Part shown: positions 9,392 to 18,397 of the stretch, in pieces
How positions within the stretch are numbered: the stretch's first letter is position 1
How the letters are laid out: each line of letters opens with the position of its first letter
Source of the DNA: JBBIOU01 sp037443205
GTDB taxonomy: Bacteria > Bacteroidota > Bacteroidia > Flavobacteriales_D > UBA2798
Reading direction: 5' to 3'
DNA: 64,000 nt
Assembly (NCBI GenBank): GCA_037443205.1
Contig: JBBIOU010000013.1
Location: 1 to 64,000 of the forward strand
Translations under genes and position numbers: made by a program
The notes under the pieces: generated by a model
The model's database searches: none
What the model was told of the DNA's origin: nothing
What the model saw: only the letters and a program-made list of their open reading frames with translations

Positions 9392-10189
9392 TTATTGTTT
9401 TTTAGTACAAACGATTTGATTTTTAAATTTTAAGTTTATAGTTTGGTAATTGTTCCATGATTTATTTTTTAATCCCCGGGTGTAGAATATCCATAGTTTT
9501 TCAAACTTATTTTCAATTCTTTCAGCATCACCCAGAATAATGGTATGATTGCCAACAACAGGTATCAATTCTATATCACCATTTTTGGCAATAAATATTT
9601 GTTGTATTTGTGCTTTCCAAAATTCATTTTTATTAATATATTCGGCAACTTTCCAAATATCATCGGCTTTTAATAAGTGTTGCAGTGAACTGTCTTTTTG
9701 TATTTGAGCAATGTTTAAATACCCCGGAGGGTCATTTATATAACCGTTTGCTACCAATACTCTGGGAGAATATCTTGCAGATAGAGGCATATATTGCCCA
9801 TCGGTATCTAAATAATAACTATTCCCGTTATAATTGATGATTCTAACCAGGGGTGTTTTTTGTTGGATATTAATACCTACTATGCCATCAATTGTTTTAA
9901 ATGTGTTTACGTTTTTTATCTCTGCAATTGCAGCTATTTGTTTTTCTATTTCAGCAGAGTTTATTTGACCCAATGATTGATTAAGCGGATAAATATTTTT
10001 AGACTTTAAATATTCTATGATGTCTTCCTTATTTAAAAAGTACATTTGATTGGTATAATCAATATCTATATTTATTTGCGTGCATAGACTTTGTTTATGC
10101 TTTTCAGACACAAAACTTAATAACACAGGTAAACTAACAATTACCAGACACCAAAATGCAATATTTATTATTCTCTTAAGCATTGACAC
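9392..10189 (-). CDS. ftsQ: Cell division protein FtsQ/DivIB
   Basis: Product of 265 residues, a bitopic inner membrane division protein. A single membrane segment (about residues 8-27, INIAFWCLVIVSLPVLLSFV) is followed by a periplasmic POTRA-like region (NQMYFLNKEDIIEYLKS) and then the FtsQ beta domain with PLVRIINYNGNSYYLDTDG, the counterpart of the usual PxVRIxWPNxxxxxDxxG. The call rests on that motif plus position between murC and ftsA. Its first 14 bp overlap the end of murC, consistent with translational coupling. Confidence 0.92.
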   Translation of the reverse strand: MSMLKRIINIAFWCLVIVSLPVLLSFVSEKHKQSLCTQINIDIDYTNQMYFLNKEDIIEYLKSKNIYPLNQSLGQINSAEIEKQIAAIAEIKNVNTFKTIDGIVGINIQQKTPLVRIINYNGNSYYLDTDGQYMPLSARYSPRVLVANGYINDPPGYLNIAQIQKDSSLQHLLKADDIWKVAEYINKNEFWKAQIQQIFIAKNGDIELIPVVGNHTIILGDAERIENKFEKLWIFYTRGLKNKSWNNYQTINLKFKNQIVCTKKQ

Positions 10190-11552
10190 GGTTTAATAAT
10201 TTTGTTTTTAAAGGTTCTACAAGTCTGTCTATGTCTCCTGCACCCATGGTAAGCAATACTTCAATTTCTGCCGGGTCTATTTTTTCTATCAGTTCGTTTT
10301 TATCGTAAATTTTTTTACGATTATGAGGTATCATTTTAAGTAATTCTTCGGAATTTATCCCTTCAATAGGTAACTCTCTGGCGGGATAAATATCCAGTAA
10401 AATAATTTCATCAGCCAGGGAAAGACTATGTGCAAATTCTTTCATAAAATCCCGAGTGCGAGTGTATAGGTGAGGTTGGAAAATAACGGTTAATTTTTTT
10501 GCAGGATACAGGTTTTTCAGTGAGTTTATACAAGCCTCGATTTCGGCTGGATGGTGTGCATAATCGTCAATATATATGATATTGTTGTTTTCTAATATTT
10601 TTTCAAATCTTCTTTTTACACCATTAAATGATTCGAGCGCACTTTTAATAATTTCATCACTTATGTTTAATTGATGCGCAATGGCACAGGCAGCAAGTGA
10701 GTTTTCTATATTATGAATACCCGGTAATCCTAAAACAATGTCTTTGATATGACCATTAGGATAATGGATGTTGTATATATATTTACCATTATTGATGCGA
10801 ATATCATAAGCATAATAATCTGCATTATTATCCCCATAATAAAGGATACTTTTAAAATTGAAATTATTTGATTTTTTAGTAATGAGTTTGCCGTTGTTTT
10901 TTATTTGGGATACAAACTCATGATATGTTTTTTTCATGGTTTCGATGCTGCCATATATATCCAAGTGGTCGGCATCTAAAGAAGTTACAATGCATAAATC
11001 GGGGTATAATTTTAAAAAGGATTTATCATACTCATCAGCTTCAACGATAATCATTTGTGCCTGATTGTTTAAAATTACATTGGTGTTATAATTGATACTA
11101 ATACCACCCAGAAAGGCATTACACTTTATACCCGCCTGATTAACGATATGTGTAATTATAGTAGAGGTAGTTGTTTTGCCATGCGTGCCGGCAACGGCAA
11201 TCGTATAATATCCTTCGGTTATTTTTCCAAGAATTTCTGCGCGTTTAAACAGATGATAATTATTTTCAATAAAGTAATTATACTGTTTAGAATTTTTGGG
11301 TACGGCAGGAGTGTAAATTACTAATAATTCGTTTTTGTTGCTAATATGACCAACAGCATTTTTTATTTCATTTATTTCATCATTATAATTTACGATAATA
11401 TTTTCGTTAATTAATTGTTCGGTTAAGGGGGAAGGTGTTTTGTCGTACCCGTATACTTTTTTTCCTAATGAATTGAAATAACGCGCCAGGGCGCTCATTC
11501 CGATGCCGCCAATGCCAAGCATATAAACATATTGTATGTTATTCCACTTCAT
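10176..11552 (-). CDS. murC: UDP-N-acetylmuramate--L-alanine ligase
   Basis: Product of 458 residues, the cytoplasmic Mur ligase that adds L-alanine to UDP-MurNAc using ATP. The N-terminal Rossmann domain has YMLGIGGIGMSALARYF (about residues 10-26), the ATP loop is VAGTHGKTTTSTIITHI (about 119-135), and the C-terminal ligase domain carries IDDYAHHPAEIEA, the MurC-type signature. Length is normal for the family. It overlaps murG by 4 bp and ftsQ by 14 bp. Confidence 0.97.
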   Translation of the reverse strand: MKWNNIQYVYMLGIGGIGMSALARYFNSLGKKVYGYDKTPSPLTEQLINENIIVNYNDEINEIKNAVGHISNKNELLVIYTPAVPKNSKQYNYFIENNYHLFKRAEILGKITEGYYTIAVAGTHGKTTTSTIITHIVNQAGIKCNAFLGGISINYNTNVILNNQAQMIIVEADEYDKSFLKLYPDLCIVTSLDADHLDIYGSIETMKKTYHEFVSQIKNNGKLITKKSNNFNFKSILYYGDNNADYYAYDIRINNGKYIYNIHYPNGHIKDIVLGLPGIHNIENSLAACAIAHQLNISDEIIKSALESFNGVKRRFEKILENNNIIYIDDYAHHPAEIEACINSLKNLYPAKKLTVIFQPHLYTRTRDFMKEFAHSLSLADEIILLDIYPARELPIEGINSEELLKMIPHNRKKIYDKNELIEKIDPAEIEVLLTMGAGDIDRLVEPLKTKLLNRVNA

Positions 11553-12640
11553 TGGCTCACTTCATTTATGATAGAGGCGATTGCATCGGCTGAGTTATGA
11601 AACCCAATGGATGCAATGTTTATTTGTAGTTTATGTTTTAAATCATCGTTGTAAATAAGGTTTATTGCTTCGTCAACCAATTTATTACTTGCTTCGTTGT
11701 CTTTTACCATGATTGCAGCAGAATGATTTACCAGAGCCATAGCATTTTTGGTTTGGTGATCTTCTGCCACATTGGGTGATGGAACCAAAATAGAGGGTTT
11801 TTTTACCAGGCAAAGTTCTGATATAGCGATTGCACCGGCTCTTGAAATAACTACATCTGCTAAAGCGTAGGCATAATCCATTTTATTAATAAAATCAAAC
11901 ACTTTAATGTGATGATATTTATGAAGTGCTAAATTTTTAGCGTGTTCGAAATAAGTTTTTCCGGTTTGCCAGATTACGTTAATGTTATTTAATTTTTCAA
12001 TATTTAAGGCTATAGCTTCATTAATCGTTTTTGCGCCTAAACTGCCGCCTATCACTAATAAGGTAGGTAGATTTTTATCTACCTGAAAATATTCGGTTGC
12101 TCTATCTTTTTTTCCGTCTAGTTTTATTACTTCATCGCGCACGGGGTTTCCTGTAAGAACAATTTTTTCTTTCGGGAACCACTTTTCCATACCATCATAA
12201 GCAACGCAAATTTTTTTGGTTTTAGCAGCCAACATTTTATTGGTTTTGCCGGGATAAGAATTTTGTTCCTGTATTACGGTAGGAATTTTTAATGAATGAG
12301 CAGCTTTGAGAGTTGGGCCACTTGCATACCCTCCCACTCCAACAACAACATCGGGTTTAAATGATTTTATTATTTTTTTTGCAGCCATCAAACTTGTTAA
12401 CACTCTATAAATAAATTTAAACCATTCTATACTCAATTTTCGCGGCATTCCGCTAATAGGCAATCCTTTAATTTTGTATCCTGCCGCAGGTATTTTTTCC
12501 ATTTCCATTTTGCCTAAAGCGCCTACAAATAATATATCTACCTGCGGATTTATTTTCTTTAGTGCATTAGCAATAGCCAGGGCCGGAAAAATATGTCCGC
12601 CTGTTCCGCCACCGCTAATAATTACTCTATGCAAGGGCAT
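11549..12640 (-). CDS. murG: UDP-N-acetylglucosamine transferase (lipid II synthesis)
   Basis: Product of 363 residues, the peripheral membrane glycosyltransferase that adds GlcNAc to lipid I to make lipid II. Landmarks: the G-loop ISGGGTGGHIFPALAIANAL at residues about 7-26, the second glycine loop GGSLGAKTINEAI, and SRAGAIAISELCLVKKPSI in the UDP-GlcNAc site. An upstream in-frame start at 12667 would add nine residues, but ATG at 12640 matches the family N-terminus and is preceded by a perfect 13-nt Shine-Dalgarno. The start lies 14 bp inside the end of ftsW, and the end overlaps murC by 4 bp. Confidence 0.96.
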   Translation of the reverse strand: MPLHRVIISGGGTGGHIFPALAIANALKKINPQVDILFVGALGKMEMEKIPAAGYKIKGLPISGMPRKLSIEWFKFIYRVLTSLMAAKKIIKSFKPDVVVGVGGYASGPTLKAAHSLKIPTVIQEQNSYPGKTNKMLAAKTKKICVAYDGMEKWFPKEKIVLTGNPVRDEVIKLDGKKDRATEYFQVDKNLPTLLVIGGSLGAKTINEAIALNIEKLNNINVIWQTGKTYFEHAKNLALHKYHHIKVFDFINKMDYAYALADVVISRAGAIAISELCLVKKPSILVPSPNVAEDHQTKNAMALVNHSAAIMVKDNEASNKLVDEAINLIYNDDLKHKLQINIASIGFHNSADAIASIINEVSQ

Positions 12641-13835
12641 GATCACCTCCTTTCGCAGATACAGCATCGGTTGTTTGCTGTTTTTTTAAAGCGGGTTTAT
12701 TTTTTAGTTCGTTACTTTCGGCAGCTTTGGCAATGCTTTGTATAATACCTAATGAAATAAATGTAAACCAGGTAGAAGTACCCCCCATGCTAATAAGAGG
12801 CATATTTTGGCCGGTCACAGGTACAAGTTTTGTGCAAACAGCCATGTTAATTAAAGCCATAAAAACCAGATTTAAACCTAAACCAATTACAACAAAAGAA
12901 TTAAATGTTTTTTCGGAATTTGTGGCAATTCTAATAATTCGAAAGAGCAAAATAAGGTAGAGCAACAGTAAAAATATGCCACCAATAATACCAAATTCTT
13001 CTATAAAGGAAGCAAAAACAAAATCGGCATAAGCCTGGGGTAAAATATGTTTTAACTGACCGTTGCCCGGTCCTAAGCCAAATAAACCGCCATTGTATAT
13101 AGCTTGTTGAGCATTATTTATTTGCCATTGTTCTTTAGGTTCTTCTGATGCATAGTTGAATATTCGATTGCTCCAGGTTTCCATACGCGGGAGCACGTCA
13201 GGATAAATTTTGGCAATTAACACAAGCATAAAAAAACCGACAGCAGCAATGCCAACTATTAGCGCTAAATGTTTGACTTTTACTCTTCCAATAAACATCA
13301 TAATCATACATATTAAAAATAATAATGCGGATGTAGAAAAGTTTTCGGGAAGAATTAACGCGCAAACAATAGCTATAGGTATTATTACCGGAATAACACC
13401 CTGTTTAAAATTATCTATATGATTTTTATGTATGGTTAGTTGTCTGGCAACAAATAAAATTAAAGCTATTTTTGCAAAATCGGAAGTTTGAAATTTTTGA
13501 TTTATTATTGGTATTACTAACCAACGGCCGGCACTGTTTATTTCTGCTCCGGCTACTAAAGTAATAATGAGCAAAGCAATGGCAACAAAAATGCCCAGTT
13601 GCGCCAGGCGTGTATAAACTTTATATGTAATGTTATGTGCTATGTACATAAGAAAAAATCCTGTAAAAACCATAAATGTATGTTTAAACAGAAACGATTC
13701 GGTATTTACAGTGCTGGCTGTTCTGGTTAAAACAGGTGTAAAACTGTAAACAGATACTAAGGATAATAATGCTAACAGGAGCGTTATAATCCATATAGCT
13801 CTGTCGCCTCCCAGATATGTAAATACAGCTTTCAA
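12627..13835 (-). CDS. ftsW: SEDS-family lipid II polymerase FtsW
   Basis: Product of 402 residues, the multi-pass septal peptidoglycan glycosyltransferase that works with FtsI. About ten hydrophobic helices are visible. The SEDS signature is clear: GLFGLGPGNGQLKHILPQAY followed by ADFVFASFIEEFGIIGG, and near the end TGQNMPLISMGGTST. Its stop lies downstream of the murG start (14-bp overlap), so its last residues AKGGDH are encoded by the murG Shine-Dalgarno itself. The start overlaps the MurD-like fragment gene by 4 bp. Confidence 0.96.
   Translation of the reverse strand: MKAVFTYLGGDRAIWIITLLLALLSLVSVYSFTPVLTRTASTVNTESFLFKHTFMVFTGFFLMYIAHNITYKVYTRLAQLGIFVAIALLIITLVAGAEINSAGRWLVIPIINQKFQTSDFAKIALILFVARQLTIHKNHIDNFKQGVIPVIIPIAIVCALILPENFSTSALLFLICMIMMFIGRVKVKHLALIVGIAAVGFFMLVLIAKIYPDVLPRMETWSNRIFNYASEEPKEQWQINNAQQAIYNGGLFGLGPGNGQLKHILPQAYADFVFASFIEEFGIIGGIFLLLLYLILLFRIIRIATNSEKTFNSFVVIGLGLNLVFMALINMAVCTKLVPVTGQNMPLISMGGTSTWFTFISLGIIQSIAKAAESNELKNKPALKKQQTTDAVSAKGGDHALA
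12641..12653 (-). promoter_or_regulatory. Exceptionally strong Shine-Dalgarno of murG
   Basis: On the minus strand AAAGGAGGTGATC immediately precedes the murG ATG. All 13 bases are complementary to the standard 3' end of 16S rRNA (GATCACCTCCTTT), with GGAGG five bases before the start. It lies inside the last codons of ftsW. Most Bacteroidota genes lack such a sequence, so it both fixes the murG start and is unusual. Confidence 0.85.
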
Positions 13836-14323
13836 ATTTTTGTATAGGTTTTAATTATTTTAATAAACGTTTCACCTCTTTGTCTGTAATCATCAAAAAA
13901 TTCAAAACTGCTGCACCCCGGAGAGAATAACAACACATCCCCCGGCTTGCTTAGGCCCATGGCTCTTAACAGGGCTGATTCCATTTCGTCAGTGTAAGCG
14001 TATTTGTCGGTAAAATTTTTTAATTCATGCAGTTGTTTACATTCTTTTTTTCCGAAACAAACTAAATTTACTACTTTGTATTTAATCATTTTATGCAGCG
14101 GATAATAGTCTTCTTCGTTATCGCTGACACCGGCAATCCAGGTGATGGGTGCTTGTATGGCTTCCATGCTATAAAGAACAGAATGTAAATCGGTTGCTTT
14201 AGAGTCGTTAATGTAAATTATACCGTTGTGTGTGGTAACGTATTCCAAACGATGCCTTATATCCGAAAAAATATTTAAAGCACTTTGGCGTATTTTGTTA
14301 TTAGGCAATTGATGTGGTTGCAT
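13832..14323 (-). CDS. Free-standing MurD C-terminal (glutamate ligase) domain
   Basis: Product of 163 residues that aligns over nearly its whole length with the third domain of the adjacent full MurD. Shared blocks include HRLEYV (HRLEFV in MurD), INDSKATD (INDSKATN), ITWIAGVSDNEEDYYPLH (VVWIVGGVDKGNDYTMLY), and LLFSPGCSSFEFFDDYRQRG (LLSPACASFDLFENYEERG). The UDP-binding and ATP-binding domains are absent, so it cannot be a complete ligase. The Lys-Ala-Thr and Ser-Phe motifs, which in known MurD enzymes contact D-glutamate, are retained. It lies 12 bp after murD and overlaps ftsW by 4 bp, and the frame is intact, so it is likely translated. Role unknown: a diverged partial duplication, a regulatory domain or a partner of MurD are all possible. 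Confidence 0.85.
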   Translation of the reverse strand: MQPHQLPNNKIRQSALNIFSDIRHRLEYVTTHNGIIYINDSKATDLHSVLYSMEAIQAPITWIAGVSDNEEDYYPLHKMIKYKVVNLVCFGKKECKQLHELKNFTDKYAYTDEMESALLRAMGLSKPGDVLLFSPGCSSFEFFDDYRQRGETFIKIIKTYTKI

Positions 14324-14335
14324 AGTTTAATGGTT

Positions 14336-15682
14336 TTAAAGTGCACGTACAGCTTTTTTAAATAAGTGCCCACGTTCTTCGTAATTTTCAAATAAGTCGA
14401 AACTGGCACAGGCAGGAGATAGTAGTACAACTTCGTCTTTTTTAGCGAGCCGGTAACTTTGTGCTACGGCTTCTTCAGCGCTGGTAGTTTCAACAATGGT
14501 TTGCACTTTATCTGCAAAAGCTTTAATAATTTTACTGTTATCAACGCCCAGACAAACAATAGCCTTAACTTTTTCTTTTACTAAATCATAAAGCATGGTG
14601 TAGTCGTTGCCTTTATCTACACCACCAACAATCCACACAACAGGTTTAGTCATAGACTCTAAAGCATACCAGGCAGAGTTTACATTGGTAGCCTTCGAAT
14701 CATTAATGAACTCTATTCCGTGAATTTTGGCAACAAATTCCAGGCGATGTTCTACATTTTGAAAATCCATCAAACTTTCGCGAATGGTTTCTTTTCTGAT
14801 GTCGAAAAGGCGGGCTGCGATACCGGCAGCCATCGAGTTGTAAGCATTGTGCTTACCTTGGAGTGCAAGGTCGAAGATTGACATAGTGAATGGTTGTTTA
14901 TTGTGAATGGTTATGTGAATTTGATTTGTTTGTTCGTTGAGGTATGCGCCTTCTGTTATTTTGCGGGTTAATGAGAAGGGATATTGTTTTGCATATATGT
15001 TTATTTGTTTAATAAATTGTTGTGTAGTAATATCGTCAGCACAATATATAAAAGCATCATCGCTTTTTTGATTTTGTGTGATTCTGAATTTTGACAGAGC
15101 ATAATTTTCAAGTTTATAGTCGTATCTGTCTAAATGGTCGGGAGTAATATTGGTAAGGATAGCTACATCGGCTTTAAAGGTATAAGTATCGTCCAGTTGA
15201 AAGCTGCTTATTTCAAGTGCATAGTAGTCGTAATTATTTTGAGCAACCTGTAAGGCAAAACTTTTACCTACATTACCGGCAAGCCCAATGTTATATCCTG
15301 CTTTTTTAAAAATATGGTAAACCAGATTAGTGGTGGTTGTTTTACCGTTGCTGCCCGTAATGCATATTTTTTTAGCTCGGGTAAATCTGCCTGCAAATTC
15401 AATTTCGGAGATTACCGGTATATTTTTGTTTTTTATTTTTTGTATGATAGCTGCAGTACCAGGTATTCCGGGGCTTTTAATTACTTCATCGGCCGATAAA
15501 ATATTTTCTTCGGTGTGAGTATTTTCTTCCCAGTTTATCTGGTGCTTATGAAGCAAATTTTTATATTTATCCTTAATAGAAGCAGCATCCGAAACAAAAA
15601 CATCAAATTGTTTTTGTTTGGCCAGTATTGCTGCGCCTACTCCGCTTTCGCCTGCTCCTAATATGACTATTTTTTTATTCAA
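14336..15682 (-). CDS. murD: UDP-N-acetylmuramoyl-L-alanine--D-glutamate ligase
   Basis: Product of 448 residues, the cytoplasmic ligase that adds D-glutamate to UDP-MurNAc-L-Ala. All three Mur ligase domains are present: N-terminal Rossmann (VILGAGESGVGAAILAKQK), ATP-binding (CITGSNGKTTTTNLVYHIF, about residues 108-126, then LTNITPDHLDRY), and C-terminal (HRLEFV, INDSKATNVNS, LLSPACASFDLF). Length is typical. It starts 4 bp after mraY and is followed closely by the extra MurD C-terminal domain gene. Confidence 0.97.
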   Translation of the reverse strand: MNKKIVILGAGESGVGAAILAKQKQFDVFVSDAASIKDKYKNLLHKHQINWEENTHTEENILSADEVIKSPGIPGTAAIIQKIKNKNIPVISEIEFAGRFTRAKKICITGSNGKTTTTNLVYHIFKKAGYNIGLAGNVGKSFALQVAQNNYDYYALEISSFQLDDTYTFKADVAILTNITPDHLDRYDYKLENYALSKFRITQNQKSDDAFIYCADDITTQQFIKQINIYAKQYPFSLTRKITEGAYLNEQTNQIHITIHNKQPFTMSIFDLALQGKHNAYNSMAAGIAARLFDIRKETIRESLMDFQNVEHRLEFVAKIHGIEFINDSKATNVNSAWYALESMTKPVVWIVGGVDKGNDYTMLYDLVKEKVKAIVCLGVDNSKIIKAFADKVQTIVETTSAEEAVAQSYRLAKKDEVVLLSPACASFDLFENYEERGHLFKKAVRAL

Positions 15683-15686
15683 TTTT

Positions 15687-16931
15687 TTATCTTAGTTTAA
15701 GTGTTACTATAGATATTATTGCCAACATTATCCCAACTATCCAAAAGCGAGCTACAATTTTTGATTCGTGCATTCCTTTTTTTTGGTAATGGTGGTGCAA
15801 AGGCGACATGAGGAAAATTCTTCGTCCCTGACCATATTTTTTTTTCGTGTATTTAAAGTATGCCACCTGTATCATTACCGATAAGTTTTCTATCAGAAAA
15901 ATGCCGCATATAACAGGTATGAGTAATTCTTTTCTGATGGCAACAGCAAAAACAGCAATAATTCCGCCCAGTGCAAGGCTTCCGGTATCGCCCATAAATA
16001 CCTGGGCCGGATAGGCATTATACCACAAGAAACCAATGCAGGCACCTACAAAAGCTGATATAAAAATTACCAGTTCACCGGTATTGGGTATGTACATAAT
16101 ATTCAAGTAATCGGCAAAAGCAAGATTGCCCGATATGTATGCAAAAATGGCTAGTGTAGTACCAATGATAGCAGACGTGCCTGTGGCCAGACCGTCTAAG
16201 CCATCGGTTATGTTTGCGCCATTAGATACGGCTGTTATGATAATGATGATGATGGGGATAAAAACTATCCAGGCCAAATCAGAATTATTTTTACCTAATA
16301 TCCAGGAGTAATCAAATTCGTTGTTTTTAATAAAGGGTATGGTTGTTTTTAGTGATTTTGTTTCTTTCCATATTACGCTGCCATCATCGCAGGGAGCATT
16401 TTCGCCATCGTTGGTAATTAATTCATAGTTGGAAGTTGGGTCTATGTATATTTTTTCTTTGATGGTTACATCATCGCTAAAGTACATTACACAGGCAACA
16501 ATAATACCCACACCAACTTGACCGATAACTTTAAATTTACCGGCTAAGCCTTTTTTATCTTTTTTAAATACTTTAATATAGTCGTCTATAAAGCCAACTG
16601 TACCCAGCCATATAGTGGTAATCAGCATCAATATAATATATACATTGTGTAGTTTGGCAAACAATAGGGTTGGAATTAAAATGGCAGATAAAATGATTAA
16701 TCCGCCCATGGTTGGGGTGCCGGCTTTTTGGTTTTGACCTTCTAATCCTAAATCGCGAATGGTTTCGCCTACTTGTTTTTTTCTTAAGAGTGCAATGAGC
16801 TTTTTGCCAAACAGCAGAGATATAATTAAGGAAGTGATAACAGCCATGGCTGCTCTGAAAGAAATGTATTGAAACACTCCTGCACCCGGGAAGTTTAAAG
16901 TATTTAGATAATCAAATAAATAGTACAACAT
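15687..16931 (-). CDS. mraY: Phospho-N-acetylmuramoyl-pentapeptide transferase
   Basis: Product of 414 residues, the inner membrane enzyme that makes lipid I from UDP-MurNAc-pentapeptide and undecaprenyl phosphate. Landmarks: GTPTMGGLIIL near residues 72-82, the Asp-rich FIDDYIKV, NITDGLDGLATG, FMGDTGSLALGG, and LHHHYQKKGMHESKIVARFW at the C-terminus. Like other Bacteroidota MraY it is longer than the roughly 360-residue E. coli protein, with an extra polar segment at about residues 160-205. Its start touches the murE stop. Confidence 0.97.
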   Translation of the reverse strand: MLYYLFDYLNTLNFPGAGVFQYISFRAAMAVITSLIISLLFGKKLIALLRKKQVGETIRDLGLEGQNQKAGTPTMGGLIILSAILIPTLLFAKLHNVYIILMLITTIWLGTVGFIDDYIKVFKKDKKGLAGKFKVIGQVGVGIIVACVMYFSDDVTIKEKIYIDPTSNYELITNDGENAPCDDGSVIWKETKSLKTTIPFIKNNEFDYSWILGKNNSDLAWIVFIPIIIIIITAVSNGANITDGLDGLATGTSAIIGTTLAIFAYISGNLAFADYLNIMYIPNTGELVIFISAFVGACIGFLWYNAYPAQVFMGDTGSLALGGIIAVFAVAIRKELLIPVICGIFLIENLSVMIQVAYFKYTKKKYGQGRRIFLMSPLHHHYQKKGMHESKIVARFWIVGIMLAIISIVTLKLR

Positions 16932-18397
16932 TAGCTTTCAATGGTTTTAAAACATTCTTTTATTTCGTGTAAATCATCAAAAGGATATTTTTCTCCTTTT
17001 ATTTCCTGATATTTTTCATGTCCTTTACCGGCCACCAGTATTATATCACCGGCTTGGGCAAAAGCACAGGCAGTTTTAATTGCTTCTCTGCGATTGGTAA
17101 TACTTAATACTTTTTTTAGTTGATTAACATCAATGCCTTTTTTCATGTCATTGATAATAGTATCTGGTTCTTCGCTACGCGGATTATCAGAAGTAAGTAT
17201 TACTTTATCGCTTAGTTGGCAGGCAATGGCAGCCATAAGCGGGCGTTTACTTTTGTCTCTGTCTCCGCCACATCCCACAACCGTAATAATTTTTTCATTT
17301 CCTTGTTTAATATCTTTTATGGTTTGCAGCACATTTTTCAGAGCGTCCGGTGTATGAGCATAGTCAACAATGGCTGTTACATTATCTTTATTTTTAATAT
17401 ATTCAAATCTTCCGTCAACCGGCTGTAAGGTGCTGATAGCAGTGAGTACAGATATTTCGTCCATGCCCAGCACATTGGTAACTGCATATACAGCCAATAC
17501 ATTATAGGCGTTAAAACTGCCTATGATTTTAGTCCACACCTCTTTGCCGTTGATATTTAACATTAATCCCGTAAATTGATTTTCAATAATTTTTGCTTTA
17601 TAATCGGCCATACTTTTTATGGCATAGGTTTTAATTTTTGCCTTGCAATTTTGAATCATTATATCGCTGTGATAATCATCTTTATTGAGTATGGCATAGG
17701 AAGACGAGGGCAAAAAGTCAAAAAATATTTTTTTTGCTTTGATATATTCATCAAATGTTTTGTGATAATCTAAATGATCGTGTGTGATGTTGGTAAATAC
17801 GGCACAAGTAAATTTTACGCCATGAACTCTTTTTTGATGCAAGGCATGCGAGCTTACCTCCATAAAACAATGTGTGCATCCTTTATCGAGCATCTGACGG
17901 AGTAATGAGTTTAGTTGTATGGCATCAGGGGTTGTGTGTGTAGCGGGTATTTCTTCATTTAATATTTTATTTACTACGGTTGACAATAACCCTACCTTAT
18001 ATCCCATTTTTTTGAATAAATTGTAGAGTAGAGTAGTGGTAGTAGTTTTTCCGTTGGTGCCGGTAACGCCAATAATTTTTAATTGCTCAGAAGGGTTGTC
18101 GTAAAAATTTGCTGCCACTATGCCGAGTGCTTCGGCAGCATTTTTTACCAGGATGTAGGTGATTTTGTCATAAAGTTTTGTGGGAAGATTTTCGCAAACA
18201 ACTGCTATGCAGCCATTTTGTGTGGATTGTTCAATATAGTTGTGTCCATCAGTTAGTGTGCCTTTAACAGCAATAAATAAACTGTTATTACGCACTTTGC
18301 GAGAGTCTTGAGTTAGCGATTCTATAGCGATATTAGTTGAACCTCTTACTTCAATAAGGCTAACTCCATATAATATGTCACTTAATAATTTCATCAA
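16931..18397 (-). CDS. murE: UDP-MurNAc-L-Ala-D-Glu--diaminopimelate ligase
   Basis: Product of 488 residues, the third Mur ligase. The ATP loop is GVTGTNGKTTTTTLLYNLF (about residues 109-127) and the substrate region has THTTPDAIQLNSLL and MEVSSHALHQKRV. The C-terminal domain carries LTSDNPRSEEPD; the DNPR motif is the known marker of meso-diaminopimelate rather than lysine specificity, so the wall is inferred to be of the mDAP type. It overlaps ftsI by 4 bp and abuts mraY. Confidence 0.97.
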   Translation of the reverse strand: MMKLLSDILYGVSLIEVRGSTNIAIESLTQDSRKVRNNSLFIAVKGTLTDGHNYIEQSTQNGCIAVVCENLPTKLYDKITYILVKNAAEALGIVAANFYDNPSEQLKIIGVTGTNGKTTTTTLLYNLFKKMGYKVGLLSTVVNKILNEEIPATHTTPDAIQLNSLLRQMLDKGCTHCFMEVSSHALHQKRVHGVKFTCAVFTNITHDHLDYHKTFDEYIKAKKIFFDFLPSSSYAILNKDDYHSDIMIQNCKAKIKTYAIKSMADYKAKIIENQFTGLMLNINGKEVWTKIIGSFNAYNVLAVYAVTNVLGMDEISVLTAISTLQPVDGRFEYIKNKDNVTAIVDYAHTPDALKNVLQTIKDIKQGNEKIITVVGCGGDRDKSKRPLMAAIACQLSDKVILTSDNPRSEEPDTIINDMKKGIDVNQLKKVLSITNRREAIKTACAFAQAGDIILVAGKGHEKYQEIKGEKYPFDDLHEIKECFKTIES

